A stretch of 64,000 nt of DNA from Cycas panzhihuaensis (Eukaryota > Cycadophyta): the NCBI GenBank assembly GCA_023213395.1, contig CM041465.1, positions 31,317,741 to 31,381,740 of the forward strand, written 5' to 3'. A program made the position numbers and the translations under genes. This document shows positions 1 through 13,359 of this stretch, one piece after another. Position 1 is the stretch's first letter. The number at the start of each line of letters is the position of its first letter. The notes below the pieces were generated by a model. It was given only the letters and a program-made list of their open reading frames with translations. It did no database searches and had not been told where the DNA came from.

Positions 1-592
1 TCTAAAGAAATACTAATTAAATGGAGTATACACACAAAAAAATGGCTAAATATTCAATAAAACTATACAAAACTATTAATAAAACTTTATAAAGTGATGA
101 AATATTAAATGTTTTTGCTTGCCATGAGTAGCTTTAATAGATCTCATTTTCAAAAAATAATAGATCTTCGCTTGATGCCAAATGAAGCTAACTCAAGAAG
201 CTTCAAATGTAATCCAAGCTCCAAAATGCTAAGTGAAACCAAGATCTAGATCTGATACTAAATGAAGGTTTGAAATCATGGAGATAGAGAGGAGTAGTAA
301 CCAATATTCAATCCATTGTAGAGTAAGAGCATAAACTAAATCACATTCTTCAAGCCATGTTTAAGAGTATTATAGATTTCCAAATAGTGGTAGTGTCAAA
401 AGACACTAGGGTTTATCACCCCATTAAATATATAGTTTGAGGGAGGAGGGAAACCTCCTCAACCTCCAAAATTTAAACAATATTAAAATAATGCTTAACT
501 CAAGTGAACATCAACCTTACTTGACTTACTTTCATATCTGTGCACTCACATTACAAAAGGTGGGAGTGGGGTGATGAGCATTAACCCCAATA
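1..592 (-). mobile_element. 5' end (LTR plus leader) of copia-like LTR element, family M, cut by window edge
   Basis: Read on the minus strand, an LTR runs from about 592 (start TATTGGGGTT) to about 263. It is followed by a primer-site-like motif at 245-258 (complement of TTAGTATCAGATC) and a leader running off the window at position 1. The leader matches the plus-strand leader at 7840-7990, including the stretch around GATCTATTAAACTACTCATG. The LTR shares blocks with those at 28442, 56690, 7344 and 12642, including the segment around GACACTAGGG and the GGTTAATGCTCATC start. TSD and 3' end lie outside the window. The left LTR edge is uncertain by about 10 bp. Confidence 0.7.
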
Positions 593-1529
593 TACCATAC
601 TACCAAAAATCTCTTGAAGGTTTGAGCCTACCTTTGTACCCATTCAATTTTTGGAGTCTAATTTGCGACCTAATTATATACATATTTTTCTACATGATTT
701 TTAGGATCATTGCCATTCTAAAATATTGAAAATATTATTCATTGTTTCTAAAATCTAATTAGAAATCTTTTACTCAATTCATTCCATAATTTAAAATTAT
801 TAGCATGGGTATCATACCATGAAAAAACTTGTATTTTTAGGCATAATGGAAATAAGGAATAACAACTTTTTTTTTTGTCATTTATTTTTCAAAAATTGAA
901 TACAATATTCTAAACATTTTTTTGCTTGGCCTATCTAGCCCCAGAATTTTAGAATTTTTTTAGAAATTTCATTAAAAATATCTATGTTACCTCTAGAATC
1001 TTGTAGGTCTTACTGTACTTCTACTTTATCCTAAAGAATTTAAGGTGGTTTCTCCTTTGAATTTTCTTCTATTCATTCATCTTTTGAAGAGTCAACACAA
1101 TCCTATCATGTAGCAAGAAACTAGTCCTACTTCATCCCATATGTTTTGGAGCTAGTTTATCATATAAGAAGATGACACATTGCTTGGTAATATCAACTGC
1201 AACTAATATTCTATTTCTAAGCATAAACTTACTATAGGTTCTATTTCAATGGCTATAGATAAATCTCTTTCATCATTTTCAATCTTCTTGATCTAAGACC
1301 CATTACAACATAATGATAAAGTTACTACTTTATTACTTGCTAAGTGTATAAAAGTGAACTTCCCCTAGTCTTGAATGGTCTTGGTTGTCAAAATCCATGG
1401 TTTTCCTTGCAATGCAAGGTAGGATTGCCTTTGACTTTGCATACAAACTACCACAAATTCCATGAAAACTATGATTATAGCTACAATGATTGAAATGTTA
1501 ATCAATGTCTCCATTGGTTTAACCCAAAG

Positions 1530-1670
1530 TTAGTTAATCTAATTGAGTAATTTAGGGTATCTAGCCTTATCAGATCTATCTAAGAAGATTTAGGCAATAT
1601 ATTAACTCTCAATCCTCTATCCAAAATTATTTTACATAAAGTCATTCCTAGGATAACTATAAGAACTCTA
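1530..1670 (-). pseudogene. gypsy aspartic protease segment, decayed
   Basis: Minus-strand reading gives ILDRGLRVNILPKSS followed by an L-x-x-L-x-x-L-x-Y-x-I-R-L-x-N-F-G pattern. This matches the active-site region of plant gypsy proteases, usually I-D-x-G-x-x-x-N-I-L-P. Here the D-(S/G)-G triad is changed to D-R-G and a stop follows, so it is inactive. It lies downstream of the zinc-knuckle remnants, as expected for gag-protease order. Confidence 0.5.
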
Positions 1671-2099
1671 GGATCTACCCTATTATCTTTTATTGCCCTC
1701 ATCATTGGCTTCTCAATTTGATCCAAGATTATTTCTTAGAAATAACCAACCTCCTACCACTTAAAAACTACAAAAATGAGAATTGATAGTCCTAATTCTA
1801 TAATCAAATCCTTCATAGCTTGAAGTCTCTGCCAAGGGTTCATACCTTCTTTACTATAAGAGGATGCTTCAGGAACTATTCTTCTTTTATAAGTTTGCCC
1901 TTTAAATCATTGCTCCTCTTGAATATCTTTCTATTGTTCTTCACCCGCGGAAGCTTGAAGAATTTTGACTGCTTCCTAAAGTGTCCACTTTTCAATTACT
2001 AGATTTGGAAAAGTATCTTGAACTGGCATTGTAGTTCGCTTATCACTTTGAGTTTATAAATATACTAACATCTCCTTATCCAAAATGATTATGATGAGA

Positions 2100-2270
2100 T
2101 TGTTATTTTGGAGTTGATTATTCTTTAGGCAATTTGCTCATTCGTGATTTATTGGTCCATATTCTTTGCAAATAAACTCATCACCTTTTTTTCCGCAATG
2201 GGCAATCTAATCTAAAATGTCCCTATCTTTAGCACATAAAATAATGAACTGGTTTTGTTTTACCTTTATA
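2100..2270 (-). pseudogene. gypsy gag zinc-knuckle region, decayed
   Basis: The minus strand shows degenerate copies of the CCHC nucleic-acid-binding motif. One is a K-x-G-x-F-x-x-x-x-P-I pattern resembling C-x2-C-x3-GHF-x4-CP. A second reads CKEYGPINHE. Key cysteines are changed or out of frame. The position between gag core and protease is what the gypsy order predicts. Confidence rests mainly on that context. Confidence 0.4.
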
Positions 2271-2689
2271 TTACTTTCTTTATCCTCATTTCATTTTCTA
2301 AAAGAATGTTTTGTGAACTTTGCTATCTATATTTTTTGATTGGGAAAAGCATTCCTATGTATTGTGTTTTTTTTTATAATATTTACATCATCTTGTCAAA
2401 CCAATATATTCTTTTTTAAGATGTCCTTATTGATTGCAAGGTGGGGGACACTAAACATTATCTCTAGACTTTTCCAAGCATAACTAATCTAATTTTGTAT
2501 GCAACTTCTCCACTTCTTAATTTTGCTACATGCTTGTAGGTAAAGACATTGATGATTGCTACTTCAATGCCTCAATTTCTTTTCTTAATGCTTCAATTTC
2601 TGGGTTTGTACCCCTTTCAGGCATTTGTATACCATTTATTAACCATGATTGTGCTCCTGCCCCTACTTGAGAGAAAGTTGGTCTTATTT

Positions 2690-3070
2690 AAAGAGCTTAA
2701 TGTATTGTCATATGGGAATATGCTATTTTTATTTGATTTTTAAATTTCAAAGCTAACTCCTATACTTGTTTATAATTATACATTTGATGCAACATGACTT
2801 TAACCCTCAACTATGGTATTAATCCTTATACAAATTATTTCATTGGCAACATAGGATTAATTGTTATTGTTGCTTGCATCTTGTTCATTATCACTCTCAT
2901 TTTTCCATCAAAATCATATATTAATTCTCCAGGATATTGTTTTATCTCTTTTAAAGCTTGGAATATTATCATTAGATCTCTTATCTTTTGGAAGTAATCC
3001 AAAAATTACTACTACATATTAGAACCAACCAATTTTTTATGCTTATAATATGGAGAAAAATTAGGGTTTA
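2690..3070 (-). pseudogene. gypsy gag core, pseudogene
   Basis: Minus-strand translation gives residues such as IRDLMIIFQALKEIKQYPGE and, after a stop, GLIPxLRVKVML. This matches the capsid part of plant gypsy Gag (family Retrotrans_gag: an L-x-Q-x-PGES-I-x-Y segment followed by a RGL-x-P segment). In-frame stops occur in the middle, so it cannot make a full protein. Gag would form the virus-like particle of the element. The adjacent CCHC-like and protease segments lie downstream in the expected order, which supports the assignment. Confidence 0.55.
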
Positions 3071-3730
3071 ATATCATGAGGATCTACAATTCTTTTAATA
3101 TGCAACATATTTGTGAATAATGCCAAATGGTCTCCTAGATTCTGAGATCCATCAAACCATAGGCTTGAAAAGGTAGAATCATTTTATATAATAATGTAAG
3201 GCCTCGTGGGTCTTATTCCACTTCCTTGGCCCATTCCATCTGGTAGTGGTTGACTATTACTTCTCCCTATATTAATGAATAATGATTGATTTGATGACAG
3301 AATCCCTTCTCTATCACTTATATTCTCTCCTCATGATGAATTGCCATTGGCTCCATTTATACTCCTAACTATACTTGCCATTGGTTATTTGAAAAGAGGA
3401 TTTAATATATGGCTCAAGGGAGTTTTGACTTTGATTTAATGATGATTCTACCCTCGATTCATCATACTATATAATTCCAATTCAATTGAATTGCCTTTAT
3501 TTACTTGTGATGTTTCTTTTGCAAGTTCCTCTTTAGTCATTTTGTGTTGTAATTCCTCTCTTTATACCAAATCTTCCTCAACTATCTCTTTTTGTGATGC
3601 TTTTTCTTCGATAGGATCCTACTCTAATGCATACCTTTGGTTGTATTCAATCTATATCACATATTCTGTGATAGATTTCCCACTCATCTCAGCATTCACC
3701 TTATCTTTCTTTAGTTTACCTTATATGAAC

Positions 3731-3907
3731 TAGTTTCAATTATGACTTCAATTATAATCTGGTCATAACCATAGTGTCAACTAGGCCCTAGTCATAACTA
3801 TTGCTTCAATTACGACTTAGTCATAACCGGTGCTCCAACTATGAATTGGTTGCAACTGTAGCTCCAATTGTGACTCAATCGTAACGGTTGCTTCGACTGT
3901 GACTCGG
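3731..3907. repeat. ~30-bp minisatellite, left part
   Basis: About six imperfect units of 29-30 bp are visible, each built around a core like CTATGACCTGGTCATAACTG followed by a variable GCTCCAA-type spacer. The same array resumes at 6665 after a solo LTR and recurs independently at 26670-26990. The array is non-coding on both strands. Confidence 0.85.
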
Positions 3908-6664
3908 TGGATGTGCATCTACGGGATAGTCACCTAGCTGAGTAGGAATAGTAAGGATGATCGATAGTGGTATCGAGGGTGTGGATAGAAACCTACAAGC
4001 AAAGTGAGGACCACGCAGGGCGCCCCATGCGCCAGAGCATGAGTTTGGGACCTGCGGATAATACCCAACTACCTGAGAATGGTTCCCCACCTCAGAGAGA
4101 AAGGGGGAAGGTGAGAGAGGTAGCCTGGATAGACTTAGGAGGAAAGTCCTCCCACCCTTGGATGGCCAGAAGGGGAGGAAGAGGATCCTCAAGCATTTCC
4201 CTATGATGGAGGGAAACAAGTGGAAGCAAGGTAGGCAATAGCCTACAGTGCGACTAGGATCTTCTCGGTTATTTGGCCCAACAAATAGATCCGAGAAGGG
4301 GAGAAGGGAGTGGGAGTAGATAGCAATCCCAAAATCTACCTTAATGGTTCAACCAAGAAGGTAAGGGTGATATGGAATGTGCAAGCAAACAAAATCAAAC
4401 AAAAGACAAGCCAAACGGGGAGAGGATTGGGTTTACAAGATGAGGAAAAGATGAAGGGAAAATCTCCTAAAGTCCTTTCCCTAAGTGAATGTGGTGTGTA
4501 AAGTGCAAATATATAGATGCGAGTAAAAGATGTTAATTTACTTTTCTCTTTTATGTTTGACCTATTTAACTAATGAATAGACCATAACTAAAAGCGTGAA
4601 AAGGAAAGCAAGGGCAAGAGAAAGAAGTACGTACCCAGGAGGGTAACGGCCGATAGGAGACCTTGTCCACACACCACGCACGTCCTCACCAAGCCCACGG
4701 ATGATGGAGGGGCTTCCTTACCTTCCCCTTGCGAAAGGAAAAAAGAAAGTAAACAAAAGTAAAAGTAAAGAGCAAAACAAAAGAAACCTTACCCGGATTC
4801 AAGTGCTTAACACCTTTGCGAGAGCACCGTGGCAACCTGCATATGCACAAACCTATCCCTTCCAAGAAGGGGCTATAAGAAATAATCTATGTATATGCAA
4901 GTGTATATAAGTGCTGTTAACATTACAATATTAGAGAAAGACAATTGTTGCAACAAACTCTATAAACCCTCTCCCAAACAAGGCTAGACACCAAGTGAAA
5001 ATGGTACAAGGGAAGCCTCAGGATGGATAACCCTCCACTGAAATCTCCACATGACTCATAGACACAGCAAAGTAGCAGGTAAAAGCCACTAAGGATAGCC
5101 AAGGATGCCAAAGGAAAAAGCAACAAAGTATTGAGAGGTAAGCGGGATGTGGAGTTGCTATGGGCAACAATCTAGTACCCAAACCCTTGCTAATGAGGAC
5201 AAGGGGTGCCCAACAACATGGGGGACTCTATGGGGGTCCAAATGAGGGGAGAGCAGGCCTGGAGTTAGTGCAACAAGTGGCTGCATACACTGACAATCCA
5301 GCGCTGGCCTAGGGCTCAAACTCTCCTAGTAATCTCAAGAAGGACATAAGATAAGAGAAGAGAAGGTGGGAAGGGATTACCCTTGGAGAGAAGGACTGAA
5401 AGGGGAGTTGCCCCACCTCACTCTCTTCACTCAACCTTAGGGTTCTTCTCTCACTGTCCTCTTGAAGAAAACCAGTGGAGGGAAGGTGGAGCCAAGGAGT
5501 AACAAGCAAGATACAATAGAAAGACAACTTTCTAATAGTGAAAACTGAAGGAAATGAGTAAATAAAGCAAGAAATGGGTCCAAATAGGGAGTAACTTACC
5601 AAAAAATAAAAGAAAGGAATTGGTAAGACCTACTGGGTGAATGTATGATAGACCTGGGCCTGCTAACAGTAAGAAGGAGGGCCCCTGTAGGGGTTTATAG
5701 GAGGCAAATCTAATGGACAGCTAAAAGGAGCACTGTTGGGCGAGTTGTGGAGGAATCAACACCAAAAACACTTGATGGAACCTGAAGAGAGGCTTCCCAC
5801 CATGGAAGCAAAGAGTTGAAGGTGTGTCCTAGCCTGATATTGTAGGAAATGTAGGCCTGCAGAAACACCTATGACAGAAGGAGCTGGAGAGCAGAAGTTA
5901 CAGCAGAAGTTGTTGTGTTGTAGAGTAAAAAATGACCTAAGAATCCCTCAAAATGATGAGGGTTTGAATACTTATACCCACCCCAACCCTAAGAGGACAA
6001 ATAGAGCGCGAATAGGGCTGAGGTGGATGCAAGACCATGTGGCAATTTTGCAGAAAAAGCAAAAATTGCCACGACAGATTTAAAAAAACAACGGATGACA
6101 GTCGCACCACGGCAAACTTCGCAGTACCGCTAAGTTTATAGTGGTGTGAGACTAGAAAGCCAGAATGGCAAAATTCTGGGTTCTGGGGGCTTTGGGAGAT
6201 GATTTGACATGCCTGGGAGGGGCTAGCCCTCGTGTCTAGGTGGCTGAGATAGTCCAGTGGCTGAGACAATCTGGAAAGCACTAGACAGAGGTAAGAAAAA
6301 CATCGATGAGCAAAGAATCCCAGAACAAGGTGTTAAAAGCTCAAGGTTAAGGCATGAATGGATCATACAGACCAAAAGGGACTGAGGCAGTATGGAGACA
6401 ATGTGAAAGGTCATATAATGCCATGGGGATGTCTACCTTGTGGAGAGGCAGGTCCCACTGGGTCGTCATAGGCTCACGATACGACAGGCAACATGAATAG
6501 GCAACAAAATGCAAAGTGATCATGCAAAATGAAGCAAACAGTCATGCAGAGAGGCAATGCTTCTATCAACCTTTCCAACGAAATGATGCAAGTGAAAAGG
6601 GAGAAGCATACCTAAGCTTACCTGAGTCGATCTGTTTATATCCATTCCCGGTAGCTGGGAAACA
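3908..6664 (-). mobile_element. Solo LTR of GC-rich Tat-like gypsy family, inserted in the minisatellite
   Basis: The sequence starts TGGATGTGCATCTACGGGAT and ends CTGGGAAACA. Both ends match the LTRs at 42068-44625 and 52716-55306, and homology continues through the body, for example the CACGCAGG region near 4012 and the ACCACGGCAAA and GTGGCAATTTTGCAG regions near 6040-6120. The flanking 5-mers are CTCGG (3903-3907) and CTTGG (6665-6669), a TSD with one transition. No internal region follows, so this is a recombination-derived solo LTR, 2757 bp long. Open frames inside it are GC-driven and not real genes. Confidence 0.85.
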
Positions 6665-6790
6665 CTTGGTCATAACTATGACCTGGTCATGACTATAACA
6701 TCAATTATGACTCAATCATAATTATAATATAAACTACTACCTAGTCATAATCATAATTATGATCTTGTCATACCCAAAAATATATGTGTG
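6665..6790. repeat. ~30-bp minisatellite, right part
   Basis: The unit pattern seen at 3731-3907 continues directly after the solo LTR (CATAACTATGACCTGGTCAT and later units). It ends near a stretch with AACTTCACCTACACA, which also ends the second array near 26975. This confirms that the solo LTR split one pre-existing array. Confidence 0.8.
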
Positions 6791-7343
6791 TAACTTCACC
6801 TACACATAATTTAAAGCAAATCCTTGAACTGTTAGGTATCAGTTCTTGTAGTTGAGTTACACTAACTATATTGAGTGGATGATCTAAATTTGAATGGGAA
6901 AGTAAAAACTTAAACAAATTTAGAATCAATATACAATATAAGACATTTTTATATTTGAAATTTTCTTACAAAATTCTATTGTTTCTATGTTCTAATAAGC
7001 ATATATGGGATTGCTATAGTAATCTAGGAGTGAAGCAATAAATATTGGGAACAATTTAGATTGTTAGATACTCTCTGGTACATTTACTAGTGACCCAAGT
7101 ATGAGGACTTGGCTACTGTTTAGCCAGGAACTTGCTTTTGGCTATTTTTTCCAACTTGGCACCTTCATAAGACTGCTATAGTTGACCTCTTTTCTCCCAA
7201 GCTACATCTAAGTTTTCTCGTACTCCTCTTGTGCCTTACAAATAGATCTAGGCTTTCTATTCTATGCTCCTTCACTATCTTCTCACTTCCAATCCCATTT
7301 GTTTAGCTAAAACTCAATTCTGGGAAGATGGTAGACTTATGCA
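6791..7343. other. Unassigned AT-rich stretch between minisatellite and LTR element
   Basis: I see no convincing coding domain, RNA gene or LTR here. It is the left flank of the insertion at 7344 and, by nesting logic, was once continuous with 12987 onward, so it is probably part of the same decayed gypsy remnant. Confidence 0.3.
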
Positions 7344-7687
7344 TGTTTGGGTTAATGTTCTTCACCTAACTCCTACCATTGGAAACATGTGAGTTACACA
7401 CATATTTATGGTAAGTTAAGGTAATATTATTTTATTATGCATTATTATTATTTTATATCATTTTAAATTTAGAGGGTGAGGATGGTTCCTTCTTTCCTTT
7501 TAAGTATATATTTTATGGGATGAAAAACCCTGGTGTTCATAAACACTACCTTCAACAAAGGATTTTTTGATGTACTCTCAAAGATGGCTTAATACAATGA
7601 TCTTTTGAATGTGCACTCTCAATATGGCTTGAATACTAGATTGATTTGTATGTTCACTTGCTCCGCTCTATTCTCCATATTCTAATA
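7344..7687 (+). repeat. 5' LTR of gag-only element
   Basis: It starts TGTTTGGGTTAATG and ends ATATTCTAATA, with a near-identical partner at 12642-12986. The terminal dinucleotides TG and TA (expected CA) show a transition at the 3' end. The LTR shares blocks with family M LTRs at 263-592, 28442-28829 and 56690-57082. Confidence 0.85.
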
Positions 7688-7783
7688 TTTGGTATCAAAG
7701 CTTATTGATCTTGGTAATATTTGGTATTAGAGTTTATTGATCTTGGTAACATTTGGTATCAGAGCATCTTGATCTAGGCCTAC
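7688..7783 (+). promoter_or_regulatory. Primer binding site, tandemly repeated three times
   Basis: Three 32-bp units begin at 7688, 7720 and 7752, each with a primer-site motif: TTTGGTATCAAAG, TTTGGTATTAGAG and TTTGGTATCAGAGC, separated by TTATTGATCTTGGTAA-type spacers. A further TTTGGTATCAAAG occurs near 7843. The motif is complementary to the 3' end of initiator Met-tRNA, used to prime minus-strand DNA in copia elements. Normally one copy sits right after the LTR. Confidence 0.85.
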
Positions 7784-8688
7784 TTAGTTTTATTACAATT
7801 TTAGATCTTGATCTACATTCGAAGCTTCATCATTTGGCTTCATTTGGTATCAAAGTAAGATCTATTAAGTTTTGAAAAGGAGATCTATTAAACTACTCAT
7901 GACAAGCATTGTATTGAGCTTTTATTCAATTTTTATAAAGCTTATTAATAGTTTTTATACTATTTTTATTAAAAATTTGACTATTTTTTATTTATATGCT
8001 TAAAATAATCCATATTTTCTTAGATCTGTGCAGATTTTGTAGCCATAATTAGGCCAATAATTGTTTGGAGCTATTATATTAACATTTCAACTAATATTTT
8101 TCATGATTTTAATTATTTTTCATTAACTTTTTAAGGTTTTACAAGGAACTTGGATTTCTATAGGCTGGTGCACTCTCCACAGTGATCCAAATCATATTAA
8201 GTGACCACTCATTTCAAATCTCTCTAAGTCATCTCTGTATTGGATTTAACTATTTTAGTTTTTGTCACTTTTATAAAGAGATCTCTCTCTTGGAAGCTTG
8301 GCCACTCAATTTAAGTAGTGAAACCCCATTGCTCTCCTTTTATTTACTTATTTTTCTCTTGTTTTTTTTGTAATTTAACATTCAAGATTTGGGTGCAGCT
8401 CTTATATAAGTTAGGCGAAGCTATCTCAAGCATTTTTTGAACCCTATGTGAATTATATGGCCTCCACACACTTTGTGCAACCTCTTTGGGTTTGGATGCT
8501 TTATTCTTAACCTGTGGTGGTCCATTTTTAATAAAACTTAAGAGGTGCCTCAGTATCTAGTAGATCCAACTCTCCCTAAAGTTTCATCGTGATCTATTAC
8601 TCATGTCATGAGATTGAACTCGCCATACATCCTCCTTCAAGTGTAGGTTTAACAGGTTATTTTCTTCCATTTATTTAAATATTTTAAA

Positions 8689-9651
<963 letters not shown>

Positions 9652-11937
9652 AGCATGTAGATTATTAAATGCAGATCTATTGTGCCCTTTGCTTAATAGA
9701 GATTTGATTAGTTTGTGATCATTCTTTGATCGTATGGTCTCTAGATTTCTCTCTATTCACTTTGCAAATCTGCCTTTGCAACTAAACATTATTTTGCTTA
9801 AGTTTTTATCATTTTTTTTAATAAAAGTATATATTTATAGAATATATTTTTCTACTGATTGATCAATAACTTTGAATTTCATTAATTAATTGAATTTGAT
9901 CAACGTTTGTTGCTGATTTCATCGATTTATTTGTATTTTTTATTCTTTGTTTGGTCATCCTCTAATGTTTGATTACTTTTATTAAAATATTTTATTTTTT
10001 TATAAAGTTTATAAAAAATTTAATTAAATTTGATTATTATTTCAAATTTGTGGTTGAGCAATTCACATTAGTACCCTTCGCTTATTTTTCTGGTCTTATT
10101 AAGCTCACACGACCTTGATTTTTATGATTTAAGGGGTATATCTGAAAATATTATAAGGTATTCTTTATAACTTTAGGTTTTAAAAAAGTTTAACCATATT
10201 TTATAAAGTTTGAAGTTCATTATCCCCCTTTAGGCTCTAGTGATGGGTCACATTGGCTCCCACATGACCAAGGGGTTTATTAGTTAAGGGGCTAAAAACC
10301 AACCTTAGTTCATTTTTTTGACATAAAGAATACTGTTTACCTTTTTGGCAATATCTTTGCATTGGGAGGTCTAATTCTTGAACTGTTTTATTTGTTGGAT
10401 TCCCGACCCAGATCTCTATGGCCTAGAGTCATTCTTATCTTGATTTAAGTGGAATTTTATGGAGTTTAATCCAGTCAAAGTTGACCCTTTTATGTACCTT
10501 TTAACTCGTTTATTATAAAGAGGTCCTTGTGCCTTTTCTTTAATATCTTGAGATTTAGGAGTCTGTTTTCTGAATAGTTAGATCCATGGAAAGATTTTTT
10601 GATTCTCTATGTGTTAGAATATGTTTTATTATGATGTGACCCTATTTTTTAGGTCTTTGAAGCTCATAAAATTGAAGTTCTAATTTAGTCTTAGTTAGAC
10701 AAAAAATTAAATATTTAAAGCAAATATTTCACTCAAATTCAATATATTTGTTTACTATTGAGCTATTAATTAGTTGATTATAGATTTTGATTACTTTTAG
10801 AGACTTACAATTATTTTTTGCAACCATATAGCTCTATTTTATCCTCTTAAGGTGAAGGAGCCTTTCTTGGATCAAAATCATTAAATTGGTAAATTTTAAC
10901 ATGTTACAACTCTACTTTTAAGCTTTGATTTTATCTTCTAGATTATAAATTTGATTTAAAGCCCTCCTAAAGCTTACTTATTATCTATTTAGGCCAATTG
11001 TTGTCTCTTTTAAGACATTTATTTAAGATTTATTTCATAAGCATATTTCAATTATACATACATATTTCTTTGATTTAAAAGAGCTTATATTTACTTTTAA
11101 TGATTTCATCTATATAATGAAGGTATATTTGGCTTTATTTTATCTTTAAAAGCATTTGAAGGTGCATTTATTATATATGTTTATTCAAAAGCCTATTTGA
11201 ATCCTTATAAAATTTATTTTGTAAAGCATTTATTATCACTTGAAAGGATCATAGTTTGAATATTATTTTTATTCCAAAAGTATATTTGTCTTGTATTTTT
11301 TAAGGAACCTTTTAGTTATTTTTTATTAAAAAGGTATTTGAACATTGAAACAAATTAAAGTTTCATTATTTGAGTTATCTTTTTTAGCTCTTTATTATTC
11401 AATTGAGTTTTAAAAGATAGGTGCATATAGTTTATTTCAAAAGGAAATTGTTACTTTATTTTCAAATGAGCATTTGTTATTTTCAATTTGAAAGGATATT
11501 TGATTGTATATTTACACTCATTCAACATAGAAACATTTATCTTGCTTCATTATTAAGAAGAAATATTTTTCATCTTATTTCTTAGTTACCATTTTCTTTT
11601 ATTATTAAGTCATTTTTTATTGATTTACTAAGGCATTGATTTAAAATTTTAAATATATATTACAAATTATCTTTTGCTTATTTTAGGCCTTTGCATTTAT
11701 GGTTTATATAAATCATTTGAAAGAATCATTGATTGACTTTAGTTTTATTTCAAAGGAAATCATTTGTCTTACTCCATCTTAAGAAGATATACATTGCCTA
11801 GTTGTATTCTTTACATTGATCAAGAAAGAAAATTATTGAAGGAGCATGTAAAAGTGCATTTATTACATAATTTATGTTATTTTTTTCATTTATTCATTAA
11901 GACAATACATTGAGTTTATGCACTTGAAGTTTTTTAA

Positions 11938-12535
11938 TAATGGCAAAGAACTTTAATAACATAAGGTTTTCTATATTTGATGGGACTAATTTTCATATTT
12001 GGAGATATATATTAAAAATATATTTTATAGAAAAAAACCTTTGAAATTTTGTAGGGCATGGTTATCTAGTGAATGAACTAAATTTTAGAGAAAATTTAAA
12101 AAAAGATAATGAAGCCTTAGCATTAATATTTTGTACAATAAATGATAATATACTCCCTCATATTTGTAATATGATCACATCAAAATCTATTTAAGACACC
12201 CTAAATTTGATTTATGGGAGAGAAAATTTAGAATTAAATGAGTTTGACTATATTGATGATGTGTTTCTTGTGAGATAGATGGTAGAGTAGGTAATTACTG
12301 ATGAAAAGTTTAATGTTGCATGTAATGTTAAAGATTCCAATGAGATTAATGATCGCAATGATGTATTTGATGAGAATATATGTTTATTTAACTTGATTGA
12401 ATCTCGTAAAAAAGATAAAGTCAAAGATGAAGACATTCCTATTCATTTGAAGCAAGTAATACTTACATTTCAACCACACTTTGTTGAAGACTAGATGAAA
12501 AGGACAATGATGTAAGATGATGATTACTTTAAGGA
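11938..12535 (+). pseudogene. copia-type gag, pseudogene
   Basis: From the ATG at 11938 the frame reads MAKNFNNIRFSIFDGTNFHI and then W-R-Y, which matches the Gag N-terminus of copia elements (a F-x-G-x-N-Y/F-x-x-W pattern, DUF4219/UBN2 families). Stops occur after about residue 36 and later at SKSI*. Further in-frame segments include DNEALALIFCTINDNILPHI and a charged tail. There is no zinc knuckle and no pol downstream, and the 3' LTR follows within about 100 bp. It is the only protein trace in this element. Confidence 0.7.
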
Positions 12536-12628
12536 TGAAGATAAAGATTCAAGGTATGAGTACAATTATCTTTTCAAAGCATTTATACCACAGGTTTAAA
12601 GAAAAGTTGAAGATGAACGTGATAAACA

Positions 12629-12641
12629 TTAAGGGGAAGTA
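12629..12641 (+). promoter_or_regulatory. Polypurine tract before 3' LTR
   Basis: The purine run AAGGGGAAG (12631-12639) sits directly before the 3' LTR start at 12642, as needed for plus-strand priming in reverse transcription. Confidence 0.7.
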
Positions 12642-12986
12642 TATTGGGGTTAATGCTCCTTACCTAACTCCCACTATTGGAAACATGTAAGTTGTACACA
12701 TCTTCATGGTCAGTTAATGTAATATTATTTTATTATGCATTATTGTTATTTAATATTATTTTAAATTTAGAGTTTGAGGAGGGTTCTCTCATTCCTTCCA
12801 AATATATATTTTATGGGGTGCAAAACCCAAGTGTTCATAAACACCACCTTCAATAAAGGATTTTTGGATATACTCTTCAAAGATGGCTTAATACAATGAT
12901 CTTTTGAATGTGCACTCTCAATATGGCTTGAATACTAGTTTGACTTGTATGTTCACCTACTCTAATCTATTCTTTATATTCCAACA
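12642..12986 (+). repeat. 3' LTR of gag-only element
   Basis: It starts TATTGGGGTTAATGCTCC and ends ATATTCCAACA, and pairs with 7344-7687 over its full length. The first dinucleotide is TA where TG is expected, a transition also seen in other LTRs of this window. Confidence 0.85.
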
Positions 12987-13359
12987 GTGCATATCTTAGG
13001 GACCTCTACTATTGTCTTTTCTTTCTCCCTGTCTACATTTGTGACTTCGAGGGTCTCCTCACGTACCTTTACATAAAAGGTTGTAACTATTCAGGGCTCT
13101 CATTCACTTTAATAATTTAATTAATTAGATTTAAGGAGATTTATAACATATACCCAATGATTTTGAGAGTTTAAGAAGTTGCAATTCTAGTTAAGGCATG
13201 GACTGAGATGGTTGTAGTATCTTCTTTATCATCTATTGGTAATTTTTAGGATTTCAGAACATGTTTATGTGGTTGTTCTGGAACATTTTCTTCCTCTTAT
13301 TTCTCATCCTATATGTTCTTGATGATAAATGATCGTGTTTCAAAATATTGATGGTCCTT

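Larger units (their letters stand above)
593..3730 (-). mobile_element. Decayed Ty3/gypsy element, gag to protease part
   Basis: This stretch is an old gypsy remnant on the minus strand, full of stops and shifts. Read right to left it gives a gag core (about 3070-2690), a CCHC-like region (about 2260-2110) and a retroviral-type aspartic protease segment (about 1660-1540). Reverse transcriptase and integrase are not seen. The element is cut on the left by the family M element and meets a minisatellite on the right. No LTRs or TSD were found. Apart from these domains I see no plant gene in it. Confidence 0.6.

Noticed and set aside
3875-6414. Open frames of 63-114 codons on both strands
   Set aside because: They lie inside the solo LTR 3908-6664, overlap on opposite strands and do not match any protein family.
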